DNA of 64,000 bases, taken from Siphonobacter curvatus. Lineage in GTDB: Bacteria > Bacteroidota > Bacteroidia > Cytophagales > Spirosomataceae. The translations under genes and the position numbers were made by a program. This document shows, one piece after another, positions 23,714-33,158 of this stretch. The first letter of the stretch is position 1. Each line of letters begins with the position of its first letter. Location: positions 496,001 through 560,000 of the forward strand of contig NZ_PTRA01000001.1 in assembly GCF_002943425.1 (NCBI RefSeq), read 5' to 3'. The notes under the pieces were generated by a model. That model made no database searches and was not told where the DNA came from. It saw only the letters and a program-made list of their open reading frames with translations.

Positions 23714-24844
23714 TTATTTACCAAAGGCACTCTTCAAACGGGAAGCCGCATAGTCCTGGGCATCTTTGGCACTAGGTTCGATGGCATACGTACCGAAAAA
23801 TTCGTGCGTTACGCCTTCGTACATCCGGTATTCGGTGCTAACGCCCGCCTGTTTCAGTTTAGCAGAAAGCTGTTCACCTTCCGTCAGAAGCGGGTCAATT
23901 TGAGCGGCGATGATGGTAACGGGGGGCAGGCTTCTTAGGTCTGCTACGTCAACGAGTGAAATGTATTTGCTGTCACCGTCGGCCATCGTGTTGAAATATT
24001 TATCCACGAACCATTCAACCAGCGGTTTGCTGAGGGGTTTGGCATTGGCGTATTGCTGATACGAAGCAGTGGTCAGATCGTTGTTAGCTACCGGATAGAC
24101 CACGAGCTGGTGAATCGGCATGGGGAATTTTGCGTCGCGAGCCATCATACTCACGTTAATAGCCATGTTGCCCCCGGCACTTTCACCAGCTACGGCAACT
24201 TTCGAGGTATCACCACTAAAAGAAGTAGCATTCTGACGAACCCATTTGTAAGCTGCATAGGTGTCCATGTGAGCCGTCGGGAATTTGTTTTCGGGTGCTT
24301 TGCGGTATTCGATCGACACTACAATTGCCCCTACGTTATGAGCCAGTGCCATGGCCGAAGCTTCGTATACTTCCGGACTGGCAATCACCCAGCCGCCCCC
24401 GTGGTAGTAGACAATAACGGGTAAATTGCCCGATACGTTCTGAGGTTTGTACATGACCGCCCGAATGGAAGCACCATTTGCTCCGGGAATGTTCCGCTGC
24501 GTTACTTCTACGCCCAGATTCGGAGCGGAGATATTATTTCTGGATAGCAGTGAGTTCACGGCATCTTTCACTGTCGGCTTAGTGCGGGCTTGCTGGGGCG
24601 TGAGGGTATAAAGTGGCGTCGAGTCAAGACGAGCCATTTCTTCAATGATCGCCTGCATTTGTGGTTTGATGTTGGGTCCCCAGGCGGGTTTTGGGCCAGT
24701 GGGCTGAATGTTGTTACCCGGGTTGACGTTACCGTGATCTTTTGTGCACGAGGCTAATGATACGAGGGCTGCCAGGGCAAGCGTAGAACCGCTAGCCAGT
24801 AGCGATTTCCTCTTTGCCGAATAAGTACTGATTACGTTTTTCAT
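23714..24844 (-). CDS. Alpha/beta-hydrolase lipoprotein (HSL-type esterase)
   Basis: This is a 376-aa secreted lipoprotein (lipobox LASC, Cys33). The hormone-sensitive-lipase class signature is complete: oxyanion HGGGW (148-152), nucleophile Ser222 in AGESAGGNMA, Asp in AAQIDPLLTEG and His in GVTHEFFG. Residues 34-125 form an N-terminal cap and linker. Expected activity is hydrolysis of short-chain esters or acylated sugars at the cell surface or in the periplasm. It is monocistronic, with a large A/T-rich region upstream. Confidence 0.9.
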   Translation of the reverse strand: MKNVISTYSAKRKSLLASGSTLALAALVSLASCTKDHGNVNPGNNIQPTGPKPAWGPNIKPQMQAIIEEMARLDSTPLYTLTPQQARTKPTVKDAVNSLLSRNNISAPNLGVEVTQRNIPGANGASIRAVMYKPQNVSGNLPVIVYYHGGGWVIASPEVYEASAMALAHNVGAIVVSIEYRKAPENKFPTAHMDTYAAYKWVRQNATSFSGDTSKVAVAGESAGGNMAINVSMMARDAKFPMPIHQLVVYPVANNDLTTASYQQYANAKPLSKPLVEWFVDKYFNTMADGDSKYISLVDVADLRSLPPVTIIAAQIDPLLTEGEQLSAKLKQAGVSTEYRMYEGVTHEFFGTYAIEPSAKDAQDYAASRLKSAFGK

Positions 24845-25361
24845 GTATCCGTGGATTGGTTTGACGGTCTTTTACGTGTAATGCAAAAGGCGAATGATTC
24901 TAAGAAAATCATATACCATTTCTTTCATCTTGACAAAGCCGCATCGTCCAGGGATTAGAGAAAAATACCCAATTAATCAAAGGAAGAAGTTAATATCGAA
25001 AAATCAAATGAATACAATTTTTAGATATTAGAATAATAGTCAAGTCATTGATTGGCTTAGGAATAGCATAAGATAATGTGTAAGAAAATAAAAAGTAAAT
25101 GTCCTGTAAATCAGAAATATTAGTTTATATAAATTGATTCGAACCTACTAGTCATTAAGTGATATGTACAGTTGAAAGCGTTATGTATATTGGTATCAAT
25201 ACCGTAAAAATACAAAAGTCATTTCGCGGTTATTTGTGCAAGTCTTACCTCAGATTAATCATTTGCATAAAAGTTTCTTGTCGATACTAGCCCGTTAGGC
25301 AGGAACTAGTTAATAAATGGCAAGACGAGCTTTGTTCAAAAGGAGCAAGGGGTACTTAGAT
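24845..25361. other. About 517-bp A/T-rich intergenic region
   Basis: I see no gene here on either strand. It contains the upstream region of the lipoprotein hydrolase and the far 3' side of the serpin gene. Base composition is clearly more A/T-rich than the flanking genes (about 25000-25260). No palindrome or repeat stands out, and it could contain an unrecognised small RNA. Confidence 0.5.
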
Positions 25362-25402
25362 GTTAAAAATGAGGCCCTGGAAAACGCTATCTTTTCCAGG
25401 GC
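25362..25402 (-). terminator. Terminator of the serpin gene
   Basis: GCCCTGGAAAA (25374-25384) and TTTTCCAGGGC (25392-25402) form a perfect 11-bp stem. On the minus strand it is followed by CTCATTTTT, 20 bp beyond the serpin stop. Confidence 0.8.
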
Positions 25403-25421
25403 TTATGATAGATGATTTAGA

Positions 25422-26621
25422 TTACAAACTGACAACTTTCCCCGCAAACAAAATGACACTGGAGTTTTTTTCACTAATAAAGAAAGCAAACGGACGGTTG
25501 CAAACAAACGGAACAGGCGTAGAAGCAAAATTAGTTGCGACGAAGCCAACAGTAGTTACCGCCGCCGCTTCGGAGCCTTTTTCATCCGTGTTGATGTAAG
25601 CTTTCTGTTTGACAAAATCTACCCATAGATCATTCTGTGGCCGAATCTTGGTAAGATTCGCATCCTGTCTCCTAAAAACTTTCGACATACCCATTTGTGG
25701 GAGAATTGTATTCAACTGATCTTCCGAGTCAAATTTGATTTCGAACTTGGGTAGAGATATTTGTACTGATAGCATTTTGAGGCTCTTTTGCAATTCATTC
25801 CAATGCGTCGTCGTATAGTTTTGAACTAGTGAATCAACCAATTGTCCTGAGTTAGGTAGTAAAATCGTCATGCGGTAATCGCCGTTTCCGTAAGGCAATT
25901 CACAGGCGACGTACCCTTGCATTTGTGCGTACCCAAAGCTGTTCTCCTGATGCATCATTTTCACCTGCTTGCTGGTACCATTAGCCTGGGTAAACGACTC
26001 ATCCCGCGTATTGGAGGTTTTGAACTGACTTTGCCAGTCCCCTTTAAAATAGACGGCATTCATTAGGATCATGAAAAGGTCAGGGTCGATACGATCTAAC
26101 ACCTTATCAATTTTGTTGTTAGTTTTTTGCCGTGCCCAGTCGTTGAGAGGTCCAACCGTAGTGAGAGGTTTCACCTCCGCCTGAAAGTACTGTTTGAGGA
26201 TTTCGGTGTAGGAAGCCTCTACACTCTTATCCTGTCGGTACCAGACTGAATTGGCGAGATTAACGGTAACCCGGTTGTCTACTTTGGGTAAGCCCTCCAT
26301 CAGAATTTTGTACAGGTTGTTATACTCTTCATCCGTCAGGCGTAAAACCTTTTTGATTTCCGCGTACGATTCCTTTTCCGCACCGTTCAACAGCATACCC
26401 AGGGCAATGTGCAGACTCAGGGGCGAAACAAATACGTTTTTAGTGGAATTGCTTTGATTGATGCGGCGGAAGAAATCAAAGGCGAAATCCGTGGAATGTT
26501 CGGCATAAGCCCGGTTGCCTAAGTGAAGAGGAATACCACCCTCTTTAACCTCATCCCCGGGCTTACAACTCACGAAGCCAAGAAGCAGAACGAAAAGTAA
26601 TAAGGAAGTAAAGCGTATCAT
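25422..26621 (-). CDS. Serpin (serine protease inhibitor) lipoprotein
   Basis: This 399-aa full-length serpin has lipobox GFVSC (Cys19). Core serpin motifs are seen: NVFVSPLSLHIALGMLLNGA, NAVYFKGDWQSQF and LPKFEIKFD. The hinge EKGSEAAAVTTV (347-358) is the pattern of inhibitory serpins, followed by the reactive loop GFVATNFAS and the breach segment RPFAFFISEK. Counting from Glu347 as P17 puts the scissile bond at Thr363-Asn364. A small uncharged P1 suggests elastase- or subtilisin-like targets, including host or bacterial proteases. It lies 3' of the GH2 and GH92 genes, with 140 bp between serpin and GH2. Confidence 0.93.
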   Translation of the reverse strand: MIRFTSLLLFVLLLGFVSCKPGDEVKEGGIPLHLGNRAYAEHSTDFAFDFFRRINQSNSTKNVFVSPLSLHIALGMLLNGAEKESYAEIKKVLRLTDEEYNNLYKILMEGLPKVDNRVTVNLANSVWYRQDKSVEASYTEILKQYFQAEVKPLTTVGPLNDWARQKTNNKIDKVLDRIDPDLFMILMNAVYFKGDWQSQFKTSNTRDESFTQANGTSKQVKMMHQENSFGYAQMQGYVACELPYGNGDYRMTILLPNSGQLVDSLVQNYTTTHWNELQKSLKMLSVQISLPKFEIKFDSEDQLNTILPQMGMSKVFRRQDANLTKIRPQNDLWVDFVKQKAYINTDEKGSEAAAVTTVGFVATNFASTPVPFVCNRPFAFFISEKNSSVILFAGKVVSL

Positions 26622-26760
26622 AACGAGAAAGGTTTAGTACAGTCATGACACGAGGCTTGTACGTTCGGTTGGAATAGATTCAGGAAATCAATGCATTAAA
26701 ACAAAACTTCCCGAAAGTGCTGCACTTTCGGGAAGCCAAATTTGAATCAATCTATACCTA

Positions 26761-29382
26761 TTATTGAATCGCAATAAAACGTTCTGTTACATTCCAGCCT
26801 TCCAGAGAAACCAGCGGTTTGTTTTCCGAACTTGGCGTGTACTCCAGCGTTACGGTTTTCTGTTCGCCGGGGAGTACCGAAATGTAATTGTCGCTGTAGA
26901 AGGTTGGCAAAATGCGTTGCTTCGTCTGCGACTGTACCAGCGAGAGTCGATTGAAGAAAGCCACCGGATTGCGGGCATCGTTACGCAGGGTTACTTCAAT
27001 TTTGCCTTGGCCTACCTGTTTAGCCGTAGCCTGTACATCTACGGTATTGAGTTGCTGCAAGCCCGAGTAGGTGCCTTTTTCATTCGGCAGCCAGTACAGG
27101 TTATCGCTGACGATTTCTTTGTTCAGATTCAACAGACGCAAAGACAGGAATACGCCGTCTTCCTTCGCTGCTTTCGCCAGAGCTTTGGCCACGGACAGAT
27201 AGGGGCGGGCCGTACTGGGGCCGATTTCCGAGAACACCTGCGTGATGAGCGTTTCCTTCCCTTTCATATCGTACAGCTTCACCACCAGCATCAAATCGCG
27301 GTGGGTCTGGAAGGTGTTATTCGCCAGCATGACCATACTATCCGCCGGGTTGTACATGACGTGCAGCGGCTCGCTCCCGTTGTGTAGACCGTACAGGCAG
27401 GCGTTGGGATCGAGGTAGTAATCGTACATCTGTCCGCGAAGGGCCGTCCAGGGATTTTGCGTTTTCCAGATGATCGTGCCGGTATACCATTCCCACATGT
27501 GCGAGGAAAATCCTTCCATCAAAGCCCGGTACTGGTCGTAGTTGACAAGCTGAGCTTTCCGGCCAAAATCGCGAGTGTCCTTCGCCTTACCGTAGGGATC
27601 GATGTACTGATCGTAGCCAATGTATTTGTGATACTGCCACACGGAATCCACCTGCGATTTGCCCTTGCTATACTGCGGAGCCACGAGGTTTTCTTTGGGT
27701 ATGAAACGTTCGAGCGATTGTATATCCCCTACGCCTACGGAACCCACTTCTGAGTTGAACGGCCAGGTTTTAAACGACCAGAATTGAGTAATGGGCTGAA
27801 TGCCGTAGGGACCATCGCCGTTACCGCCGAGGGAGTTGAACGACATATCATCGGAGTTCGAGTAGTCGATGAACCAACGGGTACCGTCCAGAGCGGGCAG
27901 GAGCGAGTCGCGGAGCGGCAGCATGATGTCCGAAGGCAGCGTAATTTCGTTACCACCGCACCAAATCGCCAGTGAGGCGTGGTTCCGGATCATTTTGACT
28001 TGATCAGCAGCGGATTCCAGAAATAGGGAATGATCATCGGGGTACTTCCGTCGGGTCCACTGATCTTCCAGTTTGGCCGGATCGACCCAGCGACCGTTGC
28101 AATCGCCCGAACCCCAAAAATCCTGCATGACGAGCAAACCATAGCGATCGCAGGCTTCGTAAAATTCCGGACGTTCAGTGATAGCCCCGCCCCAGATGCG
28201 AATCAGGTTGAGGTGCATATCGCGGTGAAAACGAATTTCAGCGTCGTAACGCTCAGGCGAAAAGCGTAACATGGCGTCGGAAATAATCCAGTTACCTCCC
28301 TTGATGAAGATTTTCTGACCGTTAACGGATACTTGCTTACTACGGGTGGTGGCATTCCATTCCGTCTGAATTTCCCGAACGCCTACCTGAATTTTCTCTT
28401 CGTCCGAAACCCTGGTACCCGTTACAAACTGAATGGTCACCGGATATAAATGTTGTTTTCCGTAGCCGTAGGGCCACCAGAGCTTGGGATTCTGAAGCGT
28501 GAGAGCGGGGAGATCAACTGTGAGGGAAGACTTTGCCGGAATGCTTACTTTTTTCGAAACCTTGCTTCCCTCCAGCGTGTACTGCACCGTTCCTTCGATA
28601 CGGCTGGCGGTGGGGTTTTCCAGTTCGGTTGAAACCTTGATGGTCGCTGGTTTCTGTGGACCGTCGGGCATTCGGGTACCAGGAACGAGCGTTACCACAT
28701 GCGGATTTTTCAGTTGAACGGCTCCCGTTTTTTCAATCAGTACTTTATCCCAGATTCCCGTGTTGCGGTCGCGAATGGGTTGAATCCAGTCCCAGCCCGC
28801 CACGTACTGGTGGGAAACGTTCTTGGCGATTGTCCCATCACCCCCCTGACCGCCGTTGGGGTTCCCCACCGGATCGGGGGGATAGACGATCACCGCCAGC
28901 CGGTTCGGACTGCTTTTTTTCAGGTACGGGGTAATGTTAAACGTCTTTCGCAGGAACATTCCGGTATGGGGCTTATCCGTCAGCTTTTTACCGTTCAGAA
29001 AAACGTCACAACTGTAATTGATCCCCCGAAACTGAAGCCATACCTGCTCGCCCGCCTGGGCTTCTTCCTTGAAATCCTTCACGAACCAGTAGGTATAGTA
29101 GTCGCGACCCGTCTGGTAGATGTCCGGGATATGTTGGTTGTTGATGCCGTAAAACGGATCCGGGATCTGCTTATTATTCAGCATCGTCGTCAGGACCGTT
29201 CCGGGTACGGTGGCGGGTTGCCAGTCGGCCAGGCTGTACGAAGGGTTGGACAGCTCCGTACCCTTTACCGCTACTTTCCCAACGGGGGCACATTTCCAGC
29301 CTGAGTTAAGTTCATAGGGTTGTTGAGCAAAACCCAGAGCCGAAGTCAGCAGGGTTGCCAGCGTAAGAAAGAGCTTTTTCAT
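26761..29382 (-). CDS. Glycoside hydrolase family 2, beta-mannosidase/exo-glucosaminidase-like
   Basis: This 873-aa exported enzyme (signal to about FAQ, residue 20) has GH2 architecture: a jelly-roll sugar-binding domain (WLQFRGINYSCDVFLNGKKL), an immunoglobulin-like domain and a TIM barrel. The acid/base Glu is in WCGGNEITLP and the likely nucleophile Glu in FNSEVGSVG. C-terminal Ig-like domains follow. The N-terminal VPGTVLTTMLNN and DPFYGINNQHIPD segments resemble beta-mannosidases and exo-beta-D-glucosaminidases rather than beta-galactosidases. The neighbouring GH92 alpha-mannosidase suggests joint action on mannose- and GlcNAc-containing N-glycans. Confidence 0.87.
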   Translation of the reverse strand: MKKLFLTLATLLTSALGFAQQPYELNSGWKCAPVGKVAVKGTELSNPSYSLADWQPATVPGTVLTTMLNNKQIPDPFYGINNQHIPDIYQTGRDYYTYWFVKDFKEEAQAGEQVWLQFRGINYSCDVFLNGKKLTDKPHTGMFLRKTFNITPYLKKSSPNRLAVIVYPPDPVGNPNGGQGGDGTIAKNVSHQYVAGWDWIQPIRDRNTGIWDKVLIEKTGAVQLKNPHVVTLVPGTRMPDGPQKPATIKVSTELENPTASRIEGTVQYTLEGSKVSKKVSIPAKSSLTVDLPALTLQNPKLWWPYGYGKQHLYPVTIQFVTGTRVSDEEKIQVGVREIQTEWNATTRSKQVSVNGQKIFIKGGNWIISDAMLRFSPERYDAEIRFHRDMHLNLIRIWGGAITERPEFYEACDRYGLLVMQDFWGSGDCNGRWVDPAKLEDQWTRRKYPDDHSLFLESAADQVKMIRNHASLAIWCGGNEITLPSDIMLPLRDSLLPALDGTRWFIDYSNSDDMSFNSLGGNGDGPYGIQPITQFWSFKTWPFNSEVGSVGVGDIQSLERFIPKENLVAPQYSKGKSQVDSVWQYHKYIGYDQYIDPYGKAKDTRDFGRKAQLVNYDQYRALMEGFSSHMWEWYTGTIIWKTQNPWTALRGQMYDYYLDPNACLYGLHNGSEPLHVMYNPADSMVMLANNTFQTHRDLMLVVKLYDMKGKETLITQVFSEIGPSTARPYLSVAKALAKAAKEDGVFLSLRLLNLNKEIVSDNLYWLPNEKGTYSGLQQLNTVDVQATAKQVGQGKIEVTLRNDARNPVAFFNRLSLVQSQTKQRILPTFYSDNYISVLPGEQKTVTLEYTPSSENKPLVSLEGWNVTERFIAIQ

Positions 29383-29419
29383 CGCATTGAGGGAAGAAAG
29401 GATTGAGATGTAAAAGAAT

Positions 29420-29460
29420 AACCTCCGGCAAAACCAGATTCAACGGTTTCGCCGGAGGTT
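29420..29460 (-). terminator. Hairpin after GH92 gene
   Basis: AACCTCCGGC (29420-29429) pairs with GCCGGAGGTT (29451-29460), with an inner AAACC/GGTTT stem. It lies 31 bp past the GH92 stop and before the GH2 start, so the two genes may be separately terminated. A TATTCTTTTA stretch follows on the minus strand. Confidence 0.6.
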
Positions 29461-29491
29461 ACGTAAGGCCCTCCGGGCGGGGAAAGGTTAC

Positions 29492-31783
29492 TTAGTCGTG
29501 AATCGAACGCGGACGATCGGCCGGAGCTACGCCGAAGCTCTGGCTGGGTTGCTTACCCATTTCGATCTCCATTTCACCGCCATTCATCAGCTCTTTATGG
29601 AGTAGATAAGATTTCGTATACGGTTTGCCGTTCAGCTTGATGCTCTGAATGTATTTGTTTTCGGGACCGTTGTTTACCGTTTTCAGATGGAAGACTTTTC
29701 CGTTGCCGAGCTTCAGATCAACTTGATCGAATACCGGACTTCCAAATACGTACGCTCCATTGGCGGGATTAACGGGATAGAAGCCCATCGCCGACAGGAT
29801 ATACCAGGCTGACATCTGGCCTACGTCTTCGTTTCCGATGATTCCGTCGGGTTTGGTCGTGTACATGTGGTCTAGAATGTAACGTACTTTTTCCGCCGTT
29901 TTCCAGGGCTGACCCACGTAGGGGTACAGATACGTAATGTGGTGGCTAGGTTCGTTTCCGTGGGCGTATTGACCAATCAAACCCGAAATATCGTTTGAAG
30001 CTTCGGCACCCATGTCGCCCTTCACGATGAAAAGTGAATCCAGCTTTTGCGTGAAGCCTTTTTCACCGCCTAATAATTCGATCAGGCCTTCCACATCCTG
30101 GGGCACCAGCCAGGTATATTGCCAGGCGTTTCCTTCGGCAAAGTCATCTTTTTCGTGACGCGAAACGAAGGGATTGAAGGGCGTCCGCCATTCCGTATCC
30201 GATACGCGGCCCCGCATGAAACGCGTGCTGGCGTCGAAGTTGTTTTTATAATCCTTGGCCCGCTTACTGAAGTATTCATAATCGGCCGTTTTACCCAGCT
30301 TCTTGGCTACCTGAGCCACTGCCCAGTCGTCGATGCTATACTCCAGATTTTTGGCTACGCTTTCGGTTTGGGTATCAGCGGGAATGTAGCCTTTTGCTTT
30401 GATGTAATCCAGTCCGCGTTCGTCGAGCATAGCTGATTTTTTCATCGCTTCAAAAGCCAGATTGACGTCAAAACCCGTGTACCCTTTCAGAATGGCATCC
30501 GAAATAATAGGCAGTGCACTGTTGCCGGGCATTGTATTGGTTTCGTTGCCCACTAGGTGCCAGACGGGCAGTTTACCCTGTTGCTGATAGATGTGCAGCA
30601 TGGTATTCACAATGTCATTCACGCGTTGTCCCTGTGTGATCGTCAGCAGAGGGTTCGCAGCCCGATAGGTATCCCAGAGGGAAAACGTTGTCAGGTTCTT
30701 GAAGTTCGCGTTTTTGTATACCTTCTGATCGGCACCCCGGTAATCGCCGTTGTGATCGTTGAACGTAGACGGAGCAATCATGGTATGGTACAGAGCCGTA
30801 TAGAAAACTTTCAGCCGATCCTGATCCTTGGTTTGTACCTGAATTTTGCTCAATTCGGTATTCCAGGCCTCATCCGCATTCTTGGCTACCTGATCGAAAT
30901 TCCAGCCCGGTACTTCGGCCTGAATGTTGGCGAGGGCGTTGGCTTCGCTCACGGGTGAAATGCCCACTTTCACCAATACCTGATCGCCTTGTTTCGTAGC
31001 AAAACTCAGTACGCCTTTGATCTGGGTTCCTTTGGCTGCGTTGCCTTGCAGAGGATTCTGCCCCTGGTATAGAGCAAATTTTTCGATGGGTTTCGAGAAA
31101 ACAATGGCAAAGTACAGCCGCTGGTCTTTCGCCCAACCCGTTGAGAAACGGTAACCAATCAACGTCGTAGCGTCCTTTTGTTCCAAGTATGTGTCCGTTG
31201 GACGGTCCCAGCCAATGCCTTCTTTCAGATCGATCAGAATGTGGGAATCATCCGATTTTGGAAAAGTATAGCGATGCATGCCCACGCGTTCGGAGGCGGT
31301 TAGTTCCACCCCCACATCGTAACGTTGCAGTTTTACGGCGTAATAACCCGGACGTACCACTTCGTCGTCGTGGGAGAAACGGGACATATAGCCACTCGGC
31401 GAAGCTCCTGCAACGCTACGCTCCACACGAATGGGGCCCGTCGTCGGAATCATCAGGACATCACCCAGATCGCCAATGCCCGTACCACTCAGGTGCGTAT
31501 GCGAAAAACCAGCAATTAATGAATCCGATACGTGATAGCCCGAGCACCAGTCCCAGCCATCGCCCAGTTTACCGGGGTTAGCCTGTGTAGGGCCAATCTG
31601 TACGGCTCCGAAAGGTACGTTCGCTCCCAAAAAGACGTGACCATGAAAGCCCGTTCCGATACGAGGATCAACGTACTGCGTCAGATGCCCCGGTTTCATT
31701 TTCGAAGCGGATGATTGTGGTTTACTGTGTTTGCCGCACGCCGCTGCCAACAGGCCTAATGCCAGAATACTTACTTTTTTCAT
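29492..31783 (-). CDS. GH92-family alpha-mannosidase, lipoprotein
   Basis: This 763-aa lipoprotein (lipobox AAACG, Cys16) belongs to glycoside hydrolase family 92, Ca-dependent exo-alpha-mannosidases. Seen: YVDPRIGTGFHGHVFLGANVPFG near the N-terminus, FSHTHLSGTG, the (alpha/alpha)6 barrel with FSLWDTYRAANPLL, and GNEDVGQMSAWYILSAMGFYPV with GSPVFDQVDL near the C-terminus. GH92 enzymes trim alpha-1,2/1,3/1,4/1,6 mannosides of N-glycans; the linkage cannot be assigned. It precedes the GH2 gene on the same strand (109 bp gap). No SusC/SusD pair is present in the window. Confidence 0.94.
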   Translation of the reverse strand: MKKVSILALGLLAAACGKHSKPQSSASKMKPGHLTQYVDPRIGTGFHGHVFLGANVPFGAVQIGPTQANPGKLGDGWDWCSGYHVSDSLIAGFSHTHLSGTGIGDLGDVLMIPTTGPIRVERSVAGASPSGYMSRFSHDDEVVRPGYYAVKLQRYDVGVELTASERVGMHRYTFPKSDDSHILIDLKEGIGWDRPTDTYLEQKDATTLIGYRFSTGWAKDQRLYFAIVFSKPIEKFALYQGQNPLQGNAAKGTQIKGVLSFATKQGDQVLVKVGISPVSEANALANIQAEVPGWNFDQVAKNADEAWNTELSKIQVQTKDQDRLKVFYTALYHTMIAPSTFNDHNGDYRGADQKVYKNANFKNLTTFSLWDTYRAANPLLTITQGQRVNDIVNTMLHIYQQQGKLPVWHLVGNETNTMPGNSALPIISDAILKGYTGFDVNLAFEAMKKSAMLDERGLDYIKAKGYIPADTQTESVAKNLEYSIDDWAVAQVAKKLGKTADYEYFSKRAKDYKNNFDASTRFMRGRVSDTEWRTPFNPFVSRHEKDDFAEGNAWQYTWLVPQDVEGLIELLGGEKGFTQKLDSLFIVKGDMGAEASNDISGLIGQYAHGNEPSHHITYLYPYVGQPWKTAEKVRYILDHMYTTKPDGIIGNEDVGQMSAWYILSAMGFYPVNPANGAYVFGSPVFDQVDLKLGNGKVFHLKTVNNGPENKYIQSIKLNGKPYTKSYLLHKELMNGGEMEIEMGKQPSQSFGVAPADRPRSIHD

Positions 31784-32026
31784 ATACCAGGAACGGATTT
31801 ACCGGGCAACGCCCGTCTTAATCCAAACGTAAAACTTTTGCGTAACGAAGATAAAGCGGAGGATTGAAGGCGATGTACTGAGAACCGAAGGATATTTTAA
31901 AATATTTTACAAATATGGGAATCGCCGGGTGATATGAAAGAAAATTGTGTGAAATCTGAGAAGCTATTTTAAAAAAAGCCAAATGAAAGCTGGGCAAAAA
32001 AGGATGTTAGAGAGCAAAAGCCAATG

Positions 32027-32989
32027 CTAACGAAAGCGATAGGCCGCAGAGAAACCGCCGTACTTTTCTACCTCATTTTGCATAGAACGGGCTTCTTTTT
32101 GTTTCAGGTCGAGTGTCGCTTGTAGTGTAAATCGGCGGGAGGCGTACGTTAAACCTATCTGATGCTGATAGACACCCCGCGTAATTTCCCCGGCTCCGGG
32201 TCCCTTGTTTGACCGGAACAGACCTCCTTGTACGGTTGCGTTGTACACTTGATACTGATACCCGGGCTGAAAGAAAAGATACAATTCCGGAGAAGAAGAG
32301 CTGGGATTTCGGCTGATGCGCGAATGAAACAGGGCTGACTCCGAGGCCGGACGAAACAAACCTATTTGCAGTAATAAACCCACCGACGCACGCGTAAACG
32401 TAGTACCTAACTGAGCCTGCCCTAGGGCATACAGGTCCAACCATTTTTTCGGAGCAGGAATCAGATTATACGCATATTGAGCGTTCAGATTCAGGCCCCA
32501 TTCGTTGTTCAACTGATTTCGCCAGCCCACGGGCGGAATGTAATCGAAGGTACGGTGAATGAATTTCTGAATGTTTTCCGCTCCTGAACGCGGGCCAATC
32601 GTACCCAAAGCCAAGTCAAGCTGTAAAACGTGGTTCTGGCGGTAAAAAAAGGTAAATCCTTTGCTGGCGTATAGATAACCCGTATACGGACGGTCAATCT
32701 GATTACGCTGGGCCAGAAAGACATTTTCTGGATTGAAAATCTGCTGTCCTAACTGGTAGGTAGAAATAACTTTCTGTAGTCGGGAGGTAGAATCCCGCCG
32801 TTCATTCCAACGGCGGGGTACGTAGCGATAACTCACAAAAAAGCCGTTGGTGTAATAGCCGTCGTGAAGGGTCCAGCGGTACGCGTCGTTTTCGGAAGTG
32901 ATCTGAATTTCCTGTGAATAGGTTTGGGCCAAGGCCAGCCGGGATAGTAGGAAAAGGCAAATCGTATACCGGAAGAGAGTAAAAGACAT
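32027..32989 (-). CDS. LpxR-family lipid A deacylase (outer membrane)
   Basis: This is a 320-aa outer-membrane barrel protein with a signal to about LALAQ (residue 22). LpxR (DUF2219) hallmarks are SENDAYR near the mature N-terminus (Asn34, Asp35), DGYYTNGFFVSY, DRPYTGYLYAS, GTIGPRSGAENIQKFIHR (His145) and PPVGWRNQLNNEWGLNL (Glu163). In Salmonella LpxR, equivalent Asn, Asp, His and Glu residues form the Ca-dependent site removing the 3'-acyloxyacyl chains of lipid A. All four appear present, so activity is plausible. It is monocistronic, between the GH92 gene and the metal efflux operon. Confidence 0.87.
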   Translation of the reverse strand: MSFTLFRYTICLFLLSRLALAQTYSQEIQITSENDAYRWTLHDGYYTNGFFVSYRYVPRRWNERRDSTSRLQKVISTYQLGQQIFNPENVFLAQRNQIDRPYTGYLYASKGFTFFYRQNHVLQLDLALGTIGPRSGAENIQKFIHRTFDYIPPVGWRNQLNNEWGLNLNAQYAYNLIPAPKKWLDLYALGQAQLGTTFTRASVGLLLQIGLFRPASESALFHSRISRNPSSSSPELYLFFQPGYQYQVYNATVQGGLFRSNKGPGAGEITRGVYQHQIGLTYASRRFTLQATLDLKQKEARSMQNEVEKYGGFSAAYRFR

Positions 32990-33033
32990 AAGCGTACTCG
33001 TAAATGCATGGGGTTGAAGGATCTAGAGGTAAA

Positions 33034-33070
33034 CATAAAAAAAGGTCTGATGTTTTACGTCAAACCTTTT
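33034..33070 (-). terminator. Terminator of the metal efflux operon
   Basis: AAAAGGTcTGA (33040-33050) pairs with TCAaACCTTTT (33060-33070), one mismatch. On the minus strand a T7 run follows. It is about 90 bp past the RND gene stop. Confidence 0.7.
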
Positions 33071-33158
33071 GAGAAATGAGGGAGTGGTAGCGATGGGACT
33101 GATACGATCGAATTATTATTGCATTCACAAAATCCATCCATCGTCAGCAATCCTGCTG

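Noticed and set aside
26764-29304. Open frames of up to 207 codons antisense to the GH2 gene
   Set aside because: The GH2 frame is complete with catalytic motifs; the antisense frames show no start context or family similarity.
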